A stretch of DNA of 64,000 nt from Asanoa ferruginea (GTDB lineage: Bacteria > Actinomycetota > Actinomycetes > Mycobacteriales > Micromonosporaceae), in assembly GCF_003387075.1 (NCBI RefSeq), contig NZ_QUMQ01000001.1:2232001-2296000 (forward strand). The letters are read 5' to 3'. The notes under the pieces are model-generated. The model saw only the letters and a program-made list of their open reading frames with translations. It was not told where the DNA came from and ran no database searches. Below, in pieces: positions 42,029 through 50,818 of the stretch. The translations under genes and the position numbers were made by a program. Every line of letters begins with the position of its first letter. The stretch's first letter is position 1.

Positions 42029-43404
42029 AAACGATTCAGGCGTTCCGGTTCGCCCTGGACATGACGCCGCGTCAGGAACGTGACGTGTTGGCGCATGCCG
42101 GGGCCGGGCGGGTTGCGCATAACTGGGCGCTGGCGCAGGTCAAGGCGGTGATGGACCAGCGGGCCGCGGAGCGCAGCTACGGTGTGCAGGCAGAGCTTCT
42201 GACTCCGTCGCTGTCGTGGTCGCTTGCGGGGCTGCGCAAGGTATGGAACGTGGCCAAGCCCGAGGTGGCGCCGTGGTGGGGTGAGGTATCAAAGGAGGCG
42301 TTCAATACCGGCCTGGACGCACTTGCCCGCGGGTTGAAGAACTGGGCCGAGTCCCGGAACGGAAAACGGGCCGGACGCCCGGCCGGCTTCCCGCGGTTCA
42401 AGTCCCGGCGCCGAACCACGCCGTCGGTGCGGTTCACGACCGGCGCGATCCGGGTCGACCCGGACCGCATGCACGTGGTGCTGCCCCGGCTGGGCCGCCT
42501 GAAGCTACACGAGTCCGCCCGCAAACTCGCCCGTCGCCTGGACAACGGCACGGCCCGGATCATGTCCGCCACGGTCCGCCGCGACGGCGGTCGGTGGCAC
42601 GTCGCCTTCTGCGTTGAGGTTGAACGCGCCGATCGGACCCCGGCCCTGCCCGGCTCGGTGGTTGGTGTCGACGTCGGGATCAAACATCTCGTGGTGCTGT
42701 CCACCGGCGAGCTGGTCGATAACCCGCGCCACCTGAGCGTCGCGCAGACCCGGCTGCGGGCGCTGGGCCAGGCACTGTCGCGCAAGAGCGGCCCGGACCG
42801 GCGGACCGGACGACGGCCGTCGAAGCGGTGGGAACGTGCCGCTGCCCGGGTCGGCCGCGCTCACGCCCGTGTCGCGAACCTGCGCCGTGACGGCCTGCAC
42901 AAGCTCACCACTGAGCTCGGCGCTACGTACGGGACGGTCGTGGTGGAAGACCTCAACGTCATCGGCATGCTGGCCAACCGGCGCCTGGCCCGGTATATCG
43001 CCGACGCCGGCTTCGCCGAGATCCGCCGGCAACTGGCGTACAAGACTGCATGGAACGGTGGTCGGCTGCTGGTCGCTGACCGCTGGTATCCGTCCTCGAA
43101 AACCTGCTCTGGTTGCGGCGCGGTGAAAGCCAAGCTGGCCCTATCCGAGCGTGACTACCACTGCCAGGCGTGCGGCCTGGTCATCGACCGCGACCGCAAC
43201 GCCGCGCTTAACCTGGCCGCCCTCGCGGCTAAATTCGACACCGCCGGGAGTGGCCCGGTGGCAGCACGTGGAGCCGACCGGAAGACCCGCGCGCGCGGGC
43301 AGGTGGCCGTGAAGCGTGAACCCGGCACGGCATCCGCCGGTCAGGCCGGGACCGTCCCACCGCAAGGTAGGACAGCCGATCGCGTGCTCACTAGAGCGCT
43401 TTGA
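42025..43404 (+). CDS. tnpB: TnpB RNA-guided nuclease (IS607/IS605 type)
   Basis: A 459-residue TnpB; start at GTG 42025 overlapping the tnpA remnant stop. The split RuvC domain is complete: D216 (VVGVDVGIKH), E309 (VVVEDLNVIG) and the last Asp in IDRDRNAALN (388-390). The zinc ribbon between the last two uses C361, C364, C380 and C383. An N-terminal wedge/REC-like part (1-200) precedes. TnpB nucleases cut DNA guided by an omega RNA from the 3' end of the element; here that RNA would overlap the last 150 bases of the gene and the sequence up to about 43,420. The nuclease frame is intact although the recombinase partner is decayed, so it may be retained for another use or may be in early decay. 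Confidence 0.92.
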   Translation: MKTIQAFRFALDMTPRQERDVLAHAGAGRVAHNWALAQVKAVMDQRAAERSYGVQAELLTPSLSWSLAGLRKVWNVAKPEVAPWWGEVSKEAFNTGLDALARGLKNWAESRNGKRAGRPAGFPRFKSRRRTTPSVRFTTGAIRVDPDRMHVVLPRLGRLKLHESARKLARRLDNGTARIMSATVRRDGGRWHVAFCVEVERADRTPALPGSVVGVDVGIKHLVVLSTGELVDNPRHLSVAQTRLRALGQALSRKSGPDRRTGRRPSKRWERAAARVGRAHARVANLRRDGLHKLTTELGATYGTVVVEDLNVIGMLANRRLARYIADAGFAEIRRQLAYKTAWNGGRLLVADRWYPSSKTCSGCGAVKAKLALSERDYHCQACGLVIDRDRNAALNLAALAAKFDTAGSGPVAARGADRKTRARGQVAVKREPGTASAGQAGTVPPQGRTADRVLTRAL

Positions 43405-43424
43405 AAGGTAACGGAGGCAGGACC

Positions 43425-45143
43425 GTGGACCCGTTGGCACTGCTGGCCGCGCCCGGTGAGCGACTCGGCTGGACCTTCGACGACCGCAACCTCCGCCGGC
43501 AGCCGTTCGCCGAGCCCGAACCGGTCCGGGGCACGGTGCCGCCGCACCTGCGGGCCCGCGCGGCACGGTGGCAGCAGGGGATGCTCCGGCGGATCCTGAT
43601 CTCCGTCGGCGTCGGCGGAGCGATCGCCGCGGTGCTCTTCCTGTGTGGCGGGACCGTTCTCAACCTGACTACCGCTGGCTGGATCGCCTTCAGCGTCATC
43701 GGGCTGCTCCTGTTGCTCGCCGGCGCGGTCGTCGGCGGCCTGGTCGCGCTGCCGGCCATCATCGCCGCCCGGATGGCCACCGCGGCCGAGCGCACCGTCG
43801 AGCGCGACTATGCCCGGGCCCGCGCCGGCTGGGACGAGCGCCGCCGGGCGCACGACCGCGAGCAGCAGGAGACCGTCGACCGGCTGCCCGAGTGGCGCGC
43901 CGCCGCGCCGGTCGCCGGCAACCGGCGGATCGACATCGTTGGCGGCACCGCGTACGGCTGGGAAGCGGTTCTGACGGTCTTCGGCGGTTCGCTGCTCGCC
44001 ACCCGCGGCCCGATGCTGCTCGTCGACTTCACCGGCGACGCCCTCTGCGGCGAACTGATGCGGCTGGCCGCGAGCACCGGCCGCACCGTCGGAGTGCGGC
44101 GCTTCCCGGCCGAGTTGGCCCGCCTCGACCTGGTCACCGGACTCAGCGCCGGCGAACTGGTCGACTGCCTGGTCGAGGCGATCCACGGCGACGCGCGGCA
44201 GGCCGACCGCGCCGAGCGTTCCGAAGACGCCCTGCTGCTGCACGAGATCTGCGACGTGCTCGCACCCGACTTCAGCATGCCGCGCCTGCTCGGCGCGCTG
44301 CACGCCTTCACCGACCGACCGGCGCCGGCGCTCAGCGACGACGAACGCACCCGCCTGCGAAACACGCGATCCGACGACCGGCGAAGGCTCCGCCGGATCG
44401 AGGCGTTCCTGCATCCACTGGGGACGATGGGCACCGAGCCGTCCGAGCCGACCACTGCCGACCTGTTCTGCCTGATCGCCGACGAGGACACCGGCGGCGT
44501 ACAACAGGAGTTGTTGAAGGAACTGCTGGTGCAGTGGCTGGCCCGGCAGCTCCGGGTCGACGCACCACCGATGGGCTCGCTCGTTCTGGTCGGCGCGGAT
44601 GGCATCCACCATCGCTCGATCGAGCGCCTCAGCACGCTCTGCGAGCGCCGCGGCGTCCGTCTCGTGCTGCTCTTCGCCCACCTGCGCGAAGAGTCGCTGC
44701 GCACGATCGGCGGCGGCGAGGTCGCGTTGATGCGCCTGGGCAACCACCGCGAAGCCACGGAAGCGGCCGATTTCGTCGGCAAGGGCCATCGGTTCGTGGT
44801 CAGCCAGCTCACCCGCACGCTCGGCGGCAACGAGGCGCACACCGTCGCCGAATCCCACGGTGCAGCCGACATGCTGGGCGTCTCCGAGGGCCACCTCCGC
44901 TTCACCCAGCACCACGGCGTGGTCCGCGACTGGAGCCGGACGGTCGCCCACGCCGACGGCACCAACTGGAGCGACGCCGAGGCCACCCAGCGGGTCTACG
45001 AATACGCCGTGGAACCGCGTGTGCTCCAGGACCTGCCCGACCATGCCCTGCTCTTGGTCCGCGGCGACGGGCAGGGCGAGATCGTGCAGGCGGTCGAGGT
45101 CGACCCCGCCATCGTCACGCTGCCCCGGGTGGCGATGGACTAG
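43425..45143 (+). CDS. Membrane protein of unknown function with a TraG/VirD4-like feel
   Basis: A 572-residue protein from GTG 43425, with GGAGG ten bases upstream. Two membrane segments lie near residues 57-80 and 85-115 (ISVGVGGAIAAVLFLCGG, FSVIGLLLLLAGAVVGGLVALPAI). A charged coiled-coil helix (120-160) follows, then a large cytoplasmic domain of about 400 residues. The arrangement recalls VirD4/TraG-type coupling ATPases, but the expected P-loop is absent (FGGSLLATRGPMLLVDFTGD at the position). So it is probably a non-hydrolysing relative or a distinct family. A TnpB element is inserted just 20 bases upstream and may have replaced its promoter. It is convergent with the SDR gene (4-base overlap). 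Confidence 0.65.
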   Translation: MDPLALLAAPGERLGWTFDDRNLRRQPFAEPEPVRGTVPPHLRARAARWQQGMLRRILISVGVGGAIAAVLFLCGGTVLNLTTAGWIAFSVIGLLLLLAGAVVGGLVALPAIIAARMATAAERTVERDYARARAGWDERRRAHDREQQETVDRLPEWRAAAPVAGNRRIDIVGGTAYGWEAVLTVFGGSLLATRGPMLLVDFTGDALCGELMRLAASTGRTVGVRRFPAELARLDLVTGLSAGELVDCLVEAIHGDARQADRAERSEDALLLHEICDVLAPDFSMPRLLGALHAFTDRPAPALSDDERTRLRNTRSDDRRRLRRIEAFLHPLGTMGTEPSEPTTADLFCLIADEDTGGVQQELLKELLVQWLARQLRVDAPPMGSLVLVGADGIHHRSIERLSTLCERRGVRLVLLFAHLREESLRTIGGGEVALMRLGNHREATEAADFVGKGHRFVVSQLTRTLGGNEAHTVAESHGAADMLGVSEGHLRFTQHHGVVRDWSRTVAHADGTNWSDAEATQRVYEYAVEPRVLQDLPDHALLLVRGDGQGEIVQAVEVDPAIVTLPRVAMD

Positions 45144-45826
45144 ACGGCGAGCACGCCGCCCTCGACGAGTAGTTCCTGGCCGTTGATGCCGCCGTTGCGC
45201 AGCAGGAAGTCGGTCGCGTCGACGATCTCGGCGACCGTGACCAGCCGGCCGATCGGGGTGCGGGCCACGTGCGGGTGGTCGGGCATGTCACGCCACTTGG
45301 GACTGTCGCCGACGATGCCCGGGTGGATCACGTTGACCCGGTGCGGTGCGATCTGGGTGGCCAGCGTCTTCGCCAGGCCGGCCAGCCCGGCGTTGTGGGT
45401 GGTGACCACGGTCGAGCCCGGGTAGGGGCGGTCCTTGGCCACGCCGCCGAACAGCACCACTGAGGCGCCGGGGCGGAACCGGTCGCGGAGCACCCGCACT
45501 ACTTCGGCGTAGCCGACCAGCTTGATCGTGTGCGCCGTCACCGCGGCGTTCAGGTCGAAGTCGGCCAGGGTGTTCGGCACCTGACTGGTGGCGGTGATCA
45601 CCAGGTGGTCGACCTCGCCGACGGAGGCCAACGCGTCGGCGATCGTCGCCGGCTGGGCCAGGTCGACGGCCAGTCCGCTGGCGCCGGGACCGAGCGCGGC
45701 GGCCGCGGCTTCAGCAACCGCCTTGTCCCGGCTGGTGACCACCATGGTGTCGCCCCGGGCGGCGAGATGCGCCGCCACGGCCTGACCCAGTCCGCCGGTT
45801 CCACCGACAACGATCGACGTACCCAT
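45140..45826 (-). CDS. SDR-family oxidoreductase lacking the usual catalytic Tyr/Lys
   Basis: A 228-residue Rossmann-fold protein with a clear NAD(P)-binding motif (GGTGGLGQ at residues 8-15) and the downstream VDLAQ and LVITATS strands. At the place of the YxxxK pair (usually YSASKAAL) it reads VTTHNAGL, so both the catalytic Tyr and Lys are missing. The usual Ser before it is also replaced (VVLFGG). It can probably still bind NAD(P) but may be non-catalytic or use another chemistry. A TetR-type regulator gene is divergent, with a palindrome between them. Confidence 0.85.
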   Translation of the reverse strand: MGTSIVVGGTGGLGQAVAAHLAARGDTMVVTSRDKAVAEAAAAALGPGASGLAVDLAQPATIADALASVGEVDHLVITATSQVPNTLADFDLNAAVTAHTIKLVGYAEVVRVLRDRFRPGASVVLFGGVAKDRPYPGSTVVTTHNAGLAGLAKTLATQIAPHRVNVIHPGIVGDSPKWRDMPDHPHVARTPIGRLVTVAEIVDATDFLLRNGGINGQELLVEGGVLAV

Positions 45827-45919
45827 CGCAAAAGTTCCTTAAAGTTTGAAGAACATCGCCGTTGCGAACTGTGCCACGCCGCAACAGCAACCGCCGCTGA
45901 TCGTGACCATGGTCATCAC

Positions 45920-45936
45920 CGGAACTCGGAGTTCCG
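45920..45936. promoter_or_regulatory. Perfect 17-bp palindrome, candidate TetR operator
   Basis: Arms CGGAACTC and GAGTTCCG around one G, ending 14 bases before the TetR start codon at 45951 and about 95 bases from the divergent SDR start. Position and symmetry fit an autoregulatory operator of the adjacent TetR protein. Confidence 0.6.
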
Positions 45937-45950
45937 TTTAGGCTGGCCGC

Positions 45951-46586
45951 ATGCTCCGCAAGGACGCCGAGCGCAACCGCCAACGGATCATCGAAGCCGC
46001 CCGGCAGGTGTTCGCCGACCAGGGCGTGCACGCGCCGGTCGAGGAGATCGCGCGCCAGGCGGGCGTCGGCGTCGGCACCGTCTACCGGCGCTTCCCCGAC
46101 CGCACCGAGCTGGTCGAGGCCGTGTTCCTCGAACGCGCCCAGCGCTATCTGGTCGCCGCGCAGGAATCCCTGGGCCACCCGGACCCCTGGGACGGCTTCC
46201 GGAGCTATCTCGAACGGCTGCGCGCCATGCAGGCCGAGGACCAGACCGTGACCGACGTGCTGACCCTCGATCTGCCGGCGTCCACCGCCTTTCAACAGCT
46301 CCGCAAACGGTTGTACGCGACCCAGAACCGGCTGATCCGCGCCGCTCAGGAGCAGGGGACGCTGCGCGCGGACTTCGTACCCGAAGACGTGGTCCTGTTG
46401 TTGATCGCCAACGCCGCGATCGTCGACCGGGTCGGCGAGGTGCCGCAGAGCTCGCCCCGGTTCTTCGCCCTCGCCCTCGACGCGTTGCGCACCGACCGAC
46501 CCAGCCCGCTGCCCGACCCGCCGCCGGCGGAGCCGCTGCTCGCCGCGATGCAACGGCCGCCGGTGCACCGCCGGTCAACCGGGTAG
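45951..46586 (+). CDS. TetR-family transcriptional regulator
   Basis: A 211-residue regulator. The N-terminal HTH (residues 5-55: RNRQRIIEAARQVFADQG, then EEIARQAGVGVGTVYRRFPDRTEL) is canonical. The C-terminal ligand domain is helical and ends with a Pro-rich tail. It is divergent from the SDR gene with a palindrome in between, so it most probably controls itself and the SDR gene; the ligand is unknown. Its 3' end overlaps the convergent membrane protein gene by 12 bases. Confidence 0.92.
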   Translation: MLRKDAERNRQRIIEAARQVFADQGVHAPVEEIARQAGVGVGTVYRRFPDRTELVEAVFLERAQRYLVAAQESLGHPDPWDGFRSYLERLRAMQAEDQTVTDVLTLDLPASTAFQQLRKRLYATQNRLIRAAQEQGTLRADFVPEDVVLLLIANAAIVDRVGEVPQSSPRFFALALDALRTDRPSPLPDPPPAEPLLAAMQRPPVHRRSTG

Positions 46587-48380
46587 CTTCGCCACGTCCC
46601 AGAGCCAGACGTCGCCGACCCGCTCGGGCGGTGCTCCGTACAACGAGGTCAGGGCTTTTTTCCACAGCTCGGTGTCGCGGCGTTGCGGGATCACGACGGC
46701 GCCGGCGTTCCAGTAGGCCAGGTCGCCGCGGGCGTTGGCACGGCTCTCCGGTGACAACGCCGGCACCTTCTTGCTGCGGGCCACGTAACGCAGGAAGTAG
46801 TTGGTGGGCCGGAACTCCGAGGTGAAGCTCGCGATCCGGTCGGGGCCGACCGGCGCGAGGAAGTAGCCGCCGGCCAGCGGCATCCGGGTCAGCGTGGCGC
46901 CGGACCAGCGGATCGGGTCGTTGATGCCGGAGTTCGGCATGGGCACGAACACGATGCTGCGCCCGCCCGCGGTGTAGCGGGCCCAGGTGCCGTCGGTGAC
47001 GAAGTCCGGCGTGTTGGTCAGTTTCGTGGCCGGCAGCGCGGTCGGCGCGATCGGCACCAGCGCCACGAGCAACGCGGCCGCGGCGACGGCCCGGAACGCG
47101 TTGGCCCGGGCCGGTGCGGTGATCGTCTCGGCGTGCCGCTGCGCCGCCGCAACGCCCATCGCCAGCAGCAAGCCGACCACCGGCGTCACCGCGAGCGCCC
47201 AGCGGGTCGGCACCGCGGAACTGAGCACCGGCACCTCGTGCAGCGACGCCCACATCGACGGGATGCCGGTCGGTTCGCCGTGCAGCCGGACCACCGGGCC
47301 GAGCGAGAGGTAGGCGAACACGACCCCGACGACGAACAGCCCGATCGCGGCCGCGCTGCGCCGCAGGGCCACCACGACGACGAGCGTGAGGGCGAGCAGC
47401 GGCCAGCCGAAGAACGAGTTCTCCTCGGCGGCGTTCTGCGCCAGGTCGCGGGCGGTGGCCATGCTGCCGAGCAGCGACTCGCGGGACAGGGCGACATAGG
47501 CCGCCAGGTCGGCGCCGTAGTCGCGTACCTCCAGCGGCAGGCCGCTGTAGGACTGGGGTCCGTTGAGCAGGATCGCGATCGGATACCAGAGGGCCGCGAG
47601 CGCGACCCCACCCGCGACGAGGCCGCCGAACAGGAACGGTCGCCAGGTGGCCCGGGTCTCCCGCCAGCGGACGGCACCGGCGACGATCAGGAAGATCACC
47701 AGGCCGACGGCCGTCATGAACAGGATCTCCAGGTTGATGAACGCCTGCCAGATGATCACCAGGCCGAGCAGCACGCCGTTGACGACGAAGCGCGCCTTGC
47801 GCAGCTCGAGCGTGCGCCAGATCAGCACCGGCACCAGGAACTGGGACACCAGGTTGGGGTGTCCGTTGGCCTGAGAGATCATCCCGGGCGCGAAGGCGCA
47901 GAAGCCGGCGCCGATCCAGGCCGCCAGGCGGCGGTGCAGCAGATAGCGGGAGAGCACCAGATACCAGCTCACCGCGGTCAGGATCAGGCCGCCGGTGAGG
48001 AAGACGTTGAAGGCCGCGTGCGGTCCGAAGAGCAGCGTCACCGGGGTCAGCGGGATCGAGATGCCGAGCACTGAGGTGTTGGCCATCAGGTTGATGCCCA
48101 GCGGCGCGTTCATCTGGCCGGAGACGAACGGCGATGCCTGCCCGGTCGCCACCAGCGCGCCGTGCCCGAGCATCCATTCGAAGAACGCCTGGTCGGCCCG
48201 GTTGGCGGCCAGCCCCCAGGTCGGGTGCAGCCAGATCCGGTAGGTCACCCAGAACGCCGCCAGCACGTAACTCGCGACCGCCGCCAGGTCGCGGGCGCGG
48301 GCGCGCTTCCAGAGCGGTTGCCGGTGCGCCACGAGCGGCGCACTGGTCTCTCTGATCACCCGTGACCCACCTACCGGCAT
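46575..48380 (-). CDS. GT-C-like polytopic membrane glycosyltransferase (putative)
   Basis: About 601 residues, start at ATG 48380 with GGAGGAG upstream; a TTG four codons earlier is less likely. It has around twelve membrane segments. The first extracytoplasmic loop holds acidic residues after the first segment (NRADQAFFEWMLGH), the usual place of the catalytic Asp/Glu in GT-C enzymes that use polyprenyl-phosphate sugars. A C-terminal soluble domain of about 110 residues follows. In this neighbourhood, a family 2 glycosyltransferase of the dolichyl-phosphate mannose synthase type (50782-51468) could make its sugar donor. The acceptor is unknown. Confidence 0.65.
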   Translation of the reverse strand: MPVGGSRVIRETSAPLVAHRQPLWKRARARDLAAVASYVLAAFWVTYRIWLHPTWGLAANRADQAFFEWMLGHGALVATGQASPFVSGQMNAPLGINLMANTSVLGISIPLTPVTLLFGPHAAFNVFLTGGLILTAVSWYLVLSRYLLHRRLAAWIGAGFCAFAPGMISQANGHPNLVSQFLVPVLIWRTLELRKARFVVNGVLLGLVIIWQAFINLEILFMTAVGLVIFLIVAGAVRWRETRATWRPFLFGGLVAGGVALAALWYPIAILLNGPQSYSGLPLEVRDYGADLAAYVALSRESLLGSMATARDLAQNAAEENSFFGWPLLALTLVVVVALRRSAAAIGLFVVGVVFAYLSLGPVVRLHGEPTGIPSMWASLHEVPVLSSAVPTRWALAVTPVVGLLLAMGVAAAQRHAETITAPARANAFRAVAAAALLVALVPIAPTALPATKLTNTPDFVTDGTWARYTAGGRSIVFVPMPNSGINDPIRWSGATLTRMPLAGGYFLAPVGPDRIASFTSEFRPTNYFLRYVARSKKVPALSPESRANARGDLAYWNAGAVVIPQRRDTELWKKALTSLYGAPPERVGDVWLWDVAKLPG

Positions 48381-48532
48381 CGGCTCCTCCAAAGCCCGTC
48401 AAGGGGTTCTACAGAAGACCGGCAAATCACCGGGTTCCTGGCACATCCGACCTAGGTTTTCATACCGTAACTAATAGGGAAGGTCTCTCACGTTCCATCG
48501 AGGTAACTGTCCCTACCGGGGGGAGGCGGCAG

Positions 48533-49243
48533 ATGGCCGAGATCACCGGGAACCAGCACGTGCAGTCCGAGGTACTCGAAGGCTTGGCGACCGCGGTCAA
48601 CCATCGACATTGGTTCGCCGAACTGGCCCTGCCCTATCTGGGCAGCAACCCGATCGAGATCGGCAGTGGGCTCGGCGACTACGCGCTCGAGTGGGCGCCA
48701 CACACCCAGCGCTTCACGGCCACCGAGGCCGACCCGGACCGGCTGATCGCGCTCAAGGAGCGGCTGGCCGGCCATACCGACATCGAGGTACGCCAGATGC
48801 TGCTACCCAGCCAGGAGGAGGGCGCGTACTCCGCGGTCGTCTCCTACAACGTGCTGGAGCACATCGAAGACGACCGCCGCGCGCTGCAGAGCATGGGCCG
48901 GATGGTCCGCCCGGGCGGCGCCGTGATCATCATCGTGCCGGCGTTCCCGTTCGCGATGAGCCCGGTCGACATCGCGACCGGCCACGTGCGCCGCTACACG
49001 ATCCGGTCGCTGGCCCGGGTGATGAACCGGGCCGACCTGCGGGTCGAGCGGATCAACTACACCAACGCGCTCGGACTGATCGGCTACTACATGGCCACCA
49101 GCGTCTTCCGCCTGACACCGAAGGAAGGCGCGATGGTCAAGTTCTACGACAAACTCGTGCTTCCCGCGACGCGGGCGGTCGAGCAACGGGTGCGCCCGCC
49201 GTTCGGGCAGTCGGTCTTCGCGGTGGCCCGCCGGCCACGCTGA
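48533..49243 (+). CDS. Class I SAM-dependent methyltransferase
   Basis: A 236-residue methyltransferase from ATG 48533, preceded by a strong GGGGGGAGG site. Motif I is IEIGSGLGDYALEW, motif II includes TATEADPDR, and SYNVLEHIEDDRRAL with MVRPGG is the usual post-motif pair. The later part (GHVRRYTIRSLARVMNRADLRV, GYYMATSVF) is found in methyltransferases associated with surface glycan and lipid-linked sugar clusters. It is divergent from the GT-C-like gene, 150 bases apart, and the family 2 glycosyltransferase lies nearby, so all three may act on the same glycolipid. The substrate is unknown. Confidence 0.88.
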   Translation: MAEITGNQHVQSEVLEGLATAVNHRHWFAELALPYLGSNPIEIGSGLGDYALEWAPHTQRFTATEADPDRLIALKERLAGHTDIEVRQMLLPSQEEGAYSAVVSYNVLEHIEDDRRALQSMGRMVRPGGAVIIIVPAFPFAMSPVDIATGHVRRYTIRSLARVMNRADLRVERINYTNALGLIGYYMATSVFRLTPKEGAMVKFYDKLVLPATRAVEQRVRPPFGQSVFAVARRPR

Positions 49244-49259
49244 GACACGCACTGAAAGC

Positions 49260-49345
49260 GGAGGGTGTGGGATTCGAACCCACGAAGAGGTTGCCCTCTT
49301 ACCGGTTTTCAAGACCAGCGCCATCGGCCACTAGGCGAACCCTCC
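49260..49345 (-). tRNA. tRNA-Ser (anticodon TGA)
   Basis: Minus strand. Acceptor GGAGGGT pairs with ACCCTCC (one G-U type pair), anticodon loop CTTGAAA (anticodon TGA), a long variable arm, and T arm with GGTTCGAATCC. It is the second tRNA-Ser of the window. Confidence 0.93.
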
Positions 49346-49395
49346 TGGACGCGGGTCAAGTCTGCCATGCGTCCGGGCACGGGGTAAGAAAGGGC

Positions 49396-50334
49396 ATGCG
49401 CGCGATAACGATCCCCGAGTTCGGCGGCCCCGATGTGCTCACCTGGGCGGAGGTCCCCGATCCGGTAGCGGGCCCGGGCGAGGTGCTGATCGACGTGGTT
49501 GCCTCCGCGGTCAACCGGGCTGACCTGATGCAACGGCAGGGGCACTACGCACCGCCCGCCGGCGCCTCGCCCTACCCGGGGCTGGAGTGCGCGGGCCTGG
49601 TGGGCGGCGAGCCGGTCTGCGCGCTGCTCTCCGGCGGCGGCTACGCCGAGCGGGTGGCCGTGCCGGCCGAGCATGTCTTGCCGGTGCCGGCCGGTCTGGC
49701 GCTCGACGAAGCGGCCGGACTCCCCGAGGTCGCCTGCACGGTCTGGTCCAATGTGGTCCGTGGTGCCCGGCTGGCATCGGGAGAGACGCTCCTGGTCCAT
49801 GGTGGATCGAGCGGCATCGGCACGTTTGCCATCCAGCTCGGCAAGGCACTCGGCGCCCGGGTGATCACCACCGCACGGAAAGTGAAGCACGAGGCGTTGC
49901 TAGCGCTCGGCGCCGACCACGTCATTGACTATTCCACTGAGGACTTCGCGGCCGTGGCACAGGGGCTCGGCGGCGCCGACGTCATCCTCGACATCATCGG
50001 TGCGTCCTATCTGGACCGCAACATGGCGGCGCTGGCGCCCAACGGCCGGTTGGCCATCATCGGCACCCAGGGCGGTCGCCGCGCCGAGCTCGACCTCGGC
50101 AAGCTGATGGCCAAGCGGGGGTCGGTCTCCGCGACGACCCTGCGGGCCCGTCCGGCGGCGGAGAAGACCGAAATCATCAAGGGTGTACGCGCGACCGTGT
50201 GGCCGCTGGTCGAAGAAGGGAAGATCCGGCCGGTGATCGACCGGCGCATCCCGATGCCGCGGGCCGCTGAGGCGCACCGGGTGGTCGAAGACAACCTGCA
50301 CACCGGAAAGGTGCTGCTGGTCAATCCCGCGTGA
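49396..50334 (+). CDS. NAD(P)H-quinone oxidoreductase (MDR family)
   Basis: A 312-residue medium-chain dehydrogenase/reductase of the zeta-crystallin type. It begins MRAITIPEFGGPDVL, has the NADPH motif in LLVHGGSSGIGTFAIQLGKALGARVI, and lacks the zinc ligands of alcohol dehydrogenases. Such enzymes reduce quinones with NADPH. Its 3' end overlaps the convergent soxR gene by 14 bases; a link to redox-stress control by SoxR is plausible, as SoxR regulons in actinomycetes include quinone reductases. Confidence 0.9.
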   Translation: MRAITIPEFGGPDVLTWAEVPDPVAGPGEVLIDVVASAVNRADLMQRQGHYAPPAGASPYPGLECAGLVGGEPVCALLSGGGYAERVAVPAEHVLPVPAGLALDEAAGLPEVACTVWSNVVRGARLASGETLLVHGGSSGIGTFAIQLGKALGARVITTARKVKHEALLALGADHVIDYSTEDFAAVAQGLGGADVILDIIGASYLDRNMAALAPNGRLAIIGTQGGRRAELDLGKLMAKRGSVSATTLRARPAAEKTEIIKGVRATVWPLVEEGKIRPVIDRRIPMPRAAEAHRVVEDNLHTGKVLLVNPA

Positions 50335-50818
50335 CGCGCCGGCCGGCTCTGCGCATCAGCAGTCGCGGGCCGCTGCCCTCCGCAGCCAGCCGATCGCCGG
50401 CGTTGTAGAGCTGGCAGCGCTGCATCGACAGGCAACCACAGCCGATGCACTCGGACAGATCGTCGCGCAGCTCTTCGAGCAGCGCGATGCGCTCCTCCAG
50501 GCGGGTGCGCCAGAGCGCCGACAGGCGCCCCCAGTCGGCCCGGGTCGGCGTGCGGTTGTCAGGCAGCGAGGCCAACGCGTCGGCGATCTCGTCGAGCGCG
50601 ACGCCGACCTGCTGCGCGATCCGGATGAACGCGACCCGGCGCAGCTCGGCGCGGTCGTAGCGGCGCTGGTTGCCACTGGTGCGACCGGCCCGGATCAGCC
50701 CGAGCCGTTCGTAGTAACGCAAGGCGGACGGCGCGACGCCCGACCGCGCGGACAGCTCACCGATGGTGAGCGATTCGTTGCTCAGCGCTTGCGGCCGCGC
50801 TCGCGGGTGAGGATCCAC
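50321..50818 (-). CDS. soxR: Redox-sensitive MerR-family regulator SoxR
   Basis: A 165-residue regulator. The MerR winged helix is at about 16-85 (LTIGELSARSGVAPSALRYYERLGLI), then a dimerisation helix, then the [2Fe-2S] cysteine cluster C124-x2-C127-x-C129-x5-C135 (CIGCGCLSMQRC), diagnostic for SoxR. SoxR responds to redox-cycling compounds and in actinomycetes turns on oxidoreductases and transporters. The start at ATG 50818 overlaps the end of the upstream glycosyltransferase gene by 37 bases; no better start is visible. The convergent quinone oxidoreductase may be a target. Confidence 0.92.
   Translation of the reverse strand: MDPHPRARPQALSNESLTIGELSARSGVAPSALRYYERLGLIRAGRTSGNQRRYDRAELRRVAFIRIAQQVGVALDEIADALASLPDNRTPTRADWGRLSALWRTRLEERIALLEELRDDLSECIGCGCLSMQRCQLYNAGDRLAAEGSGPRLLMRRAGRRVTRD

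Noticed and set aside
47133-48074. Plus-strand charged frame opposite the GT-C-like gene
   Set aside because: Composition (Gln/His/Glu/Arg-rich) is typical for antisense of a membrane protein gene in GC-rich DNA.
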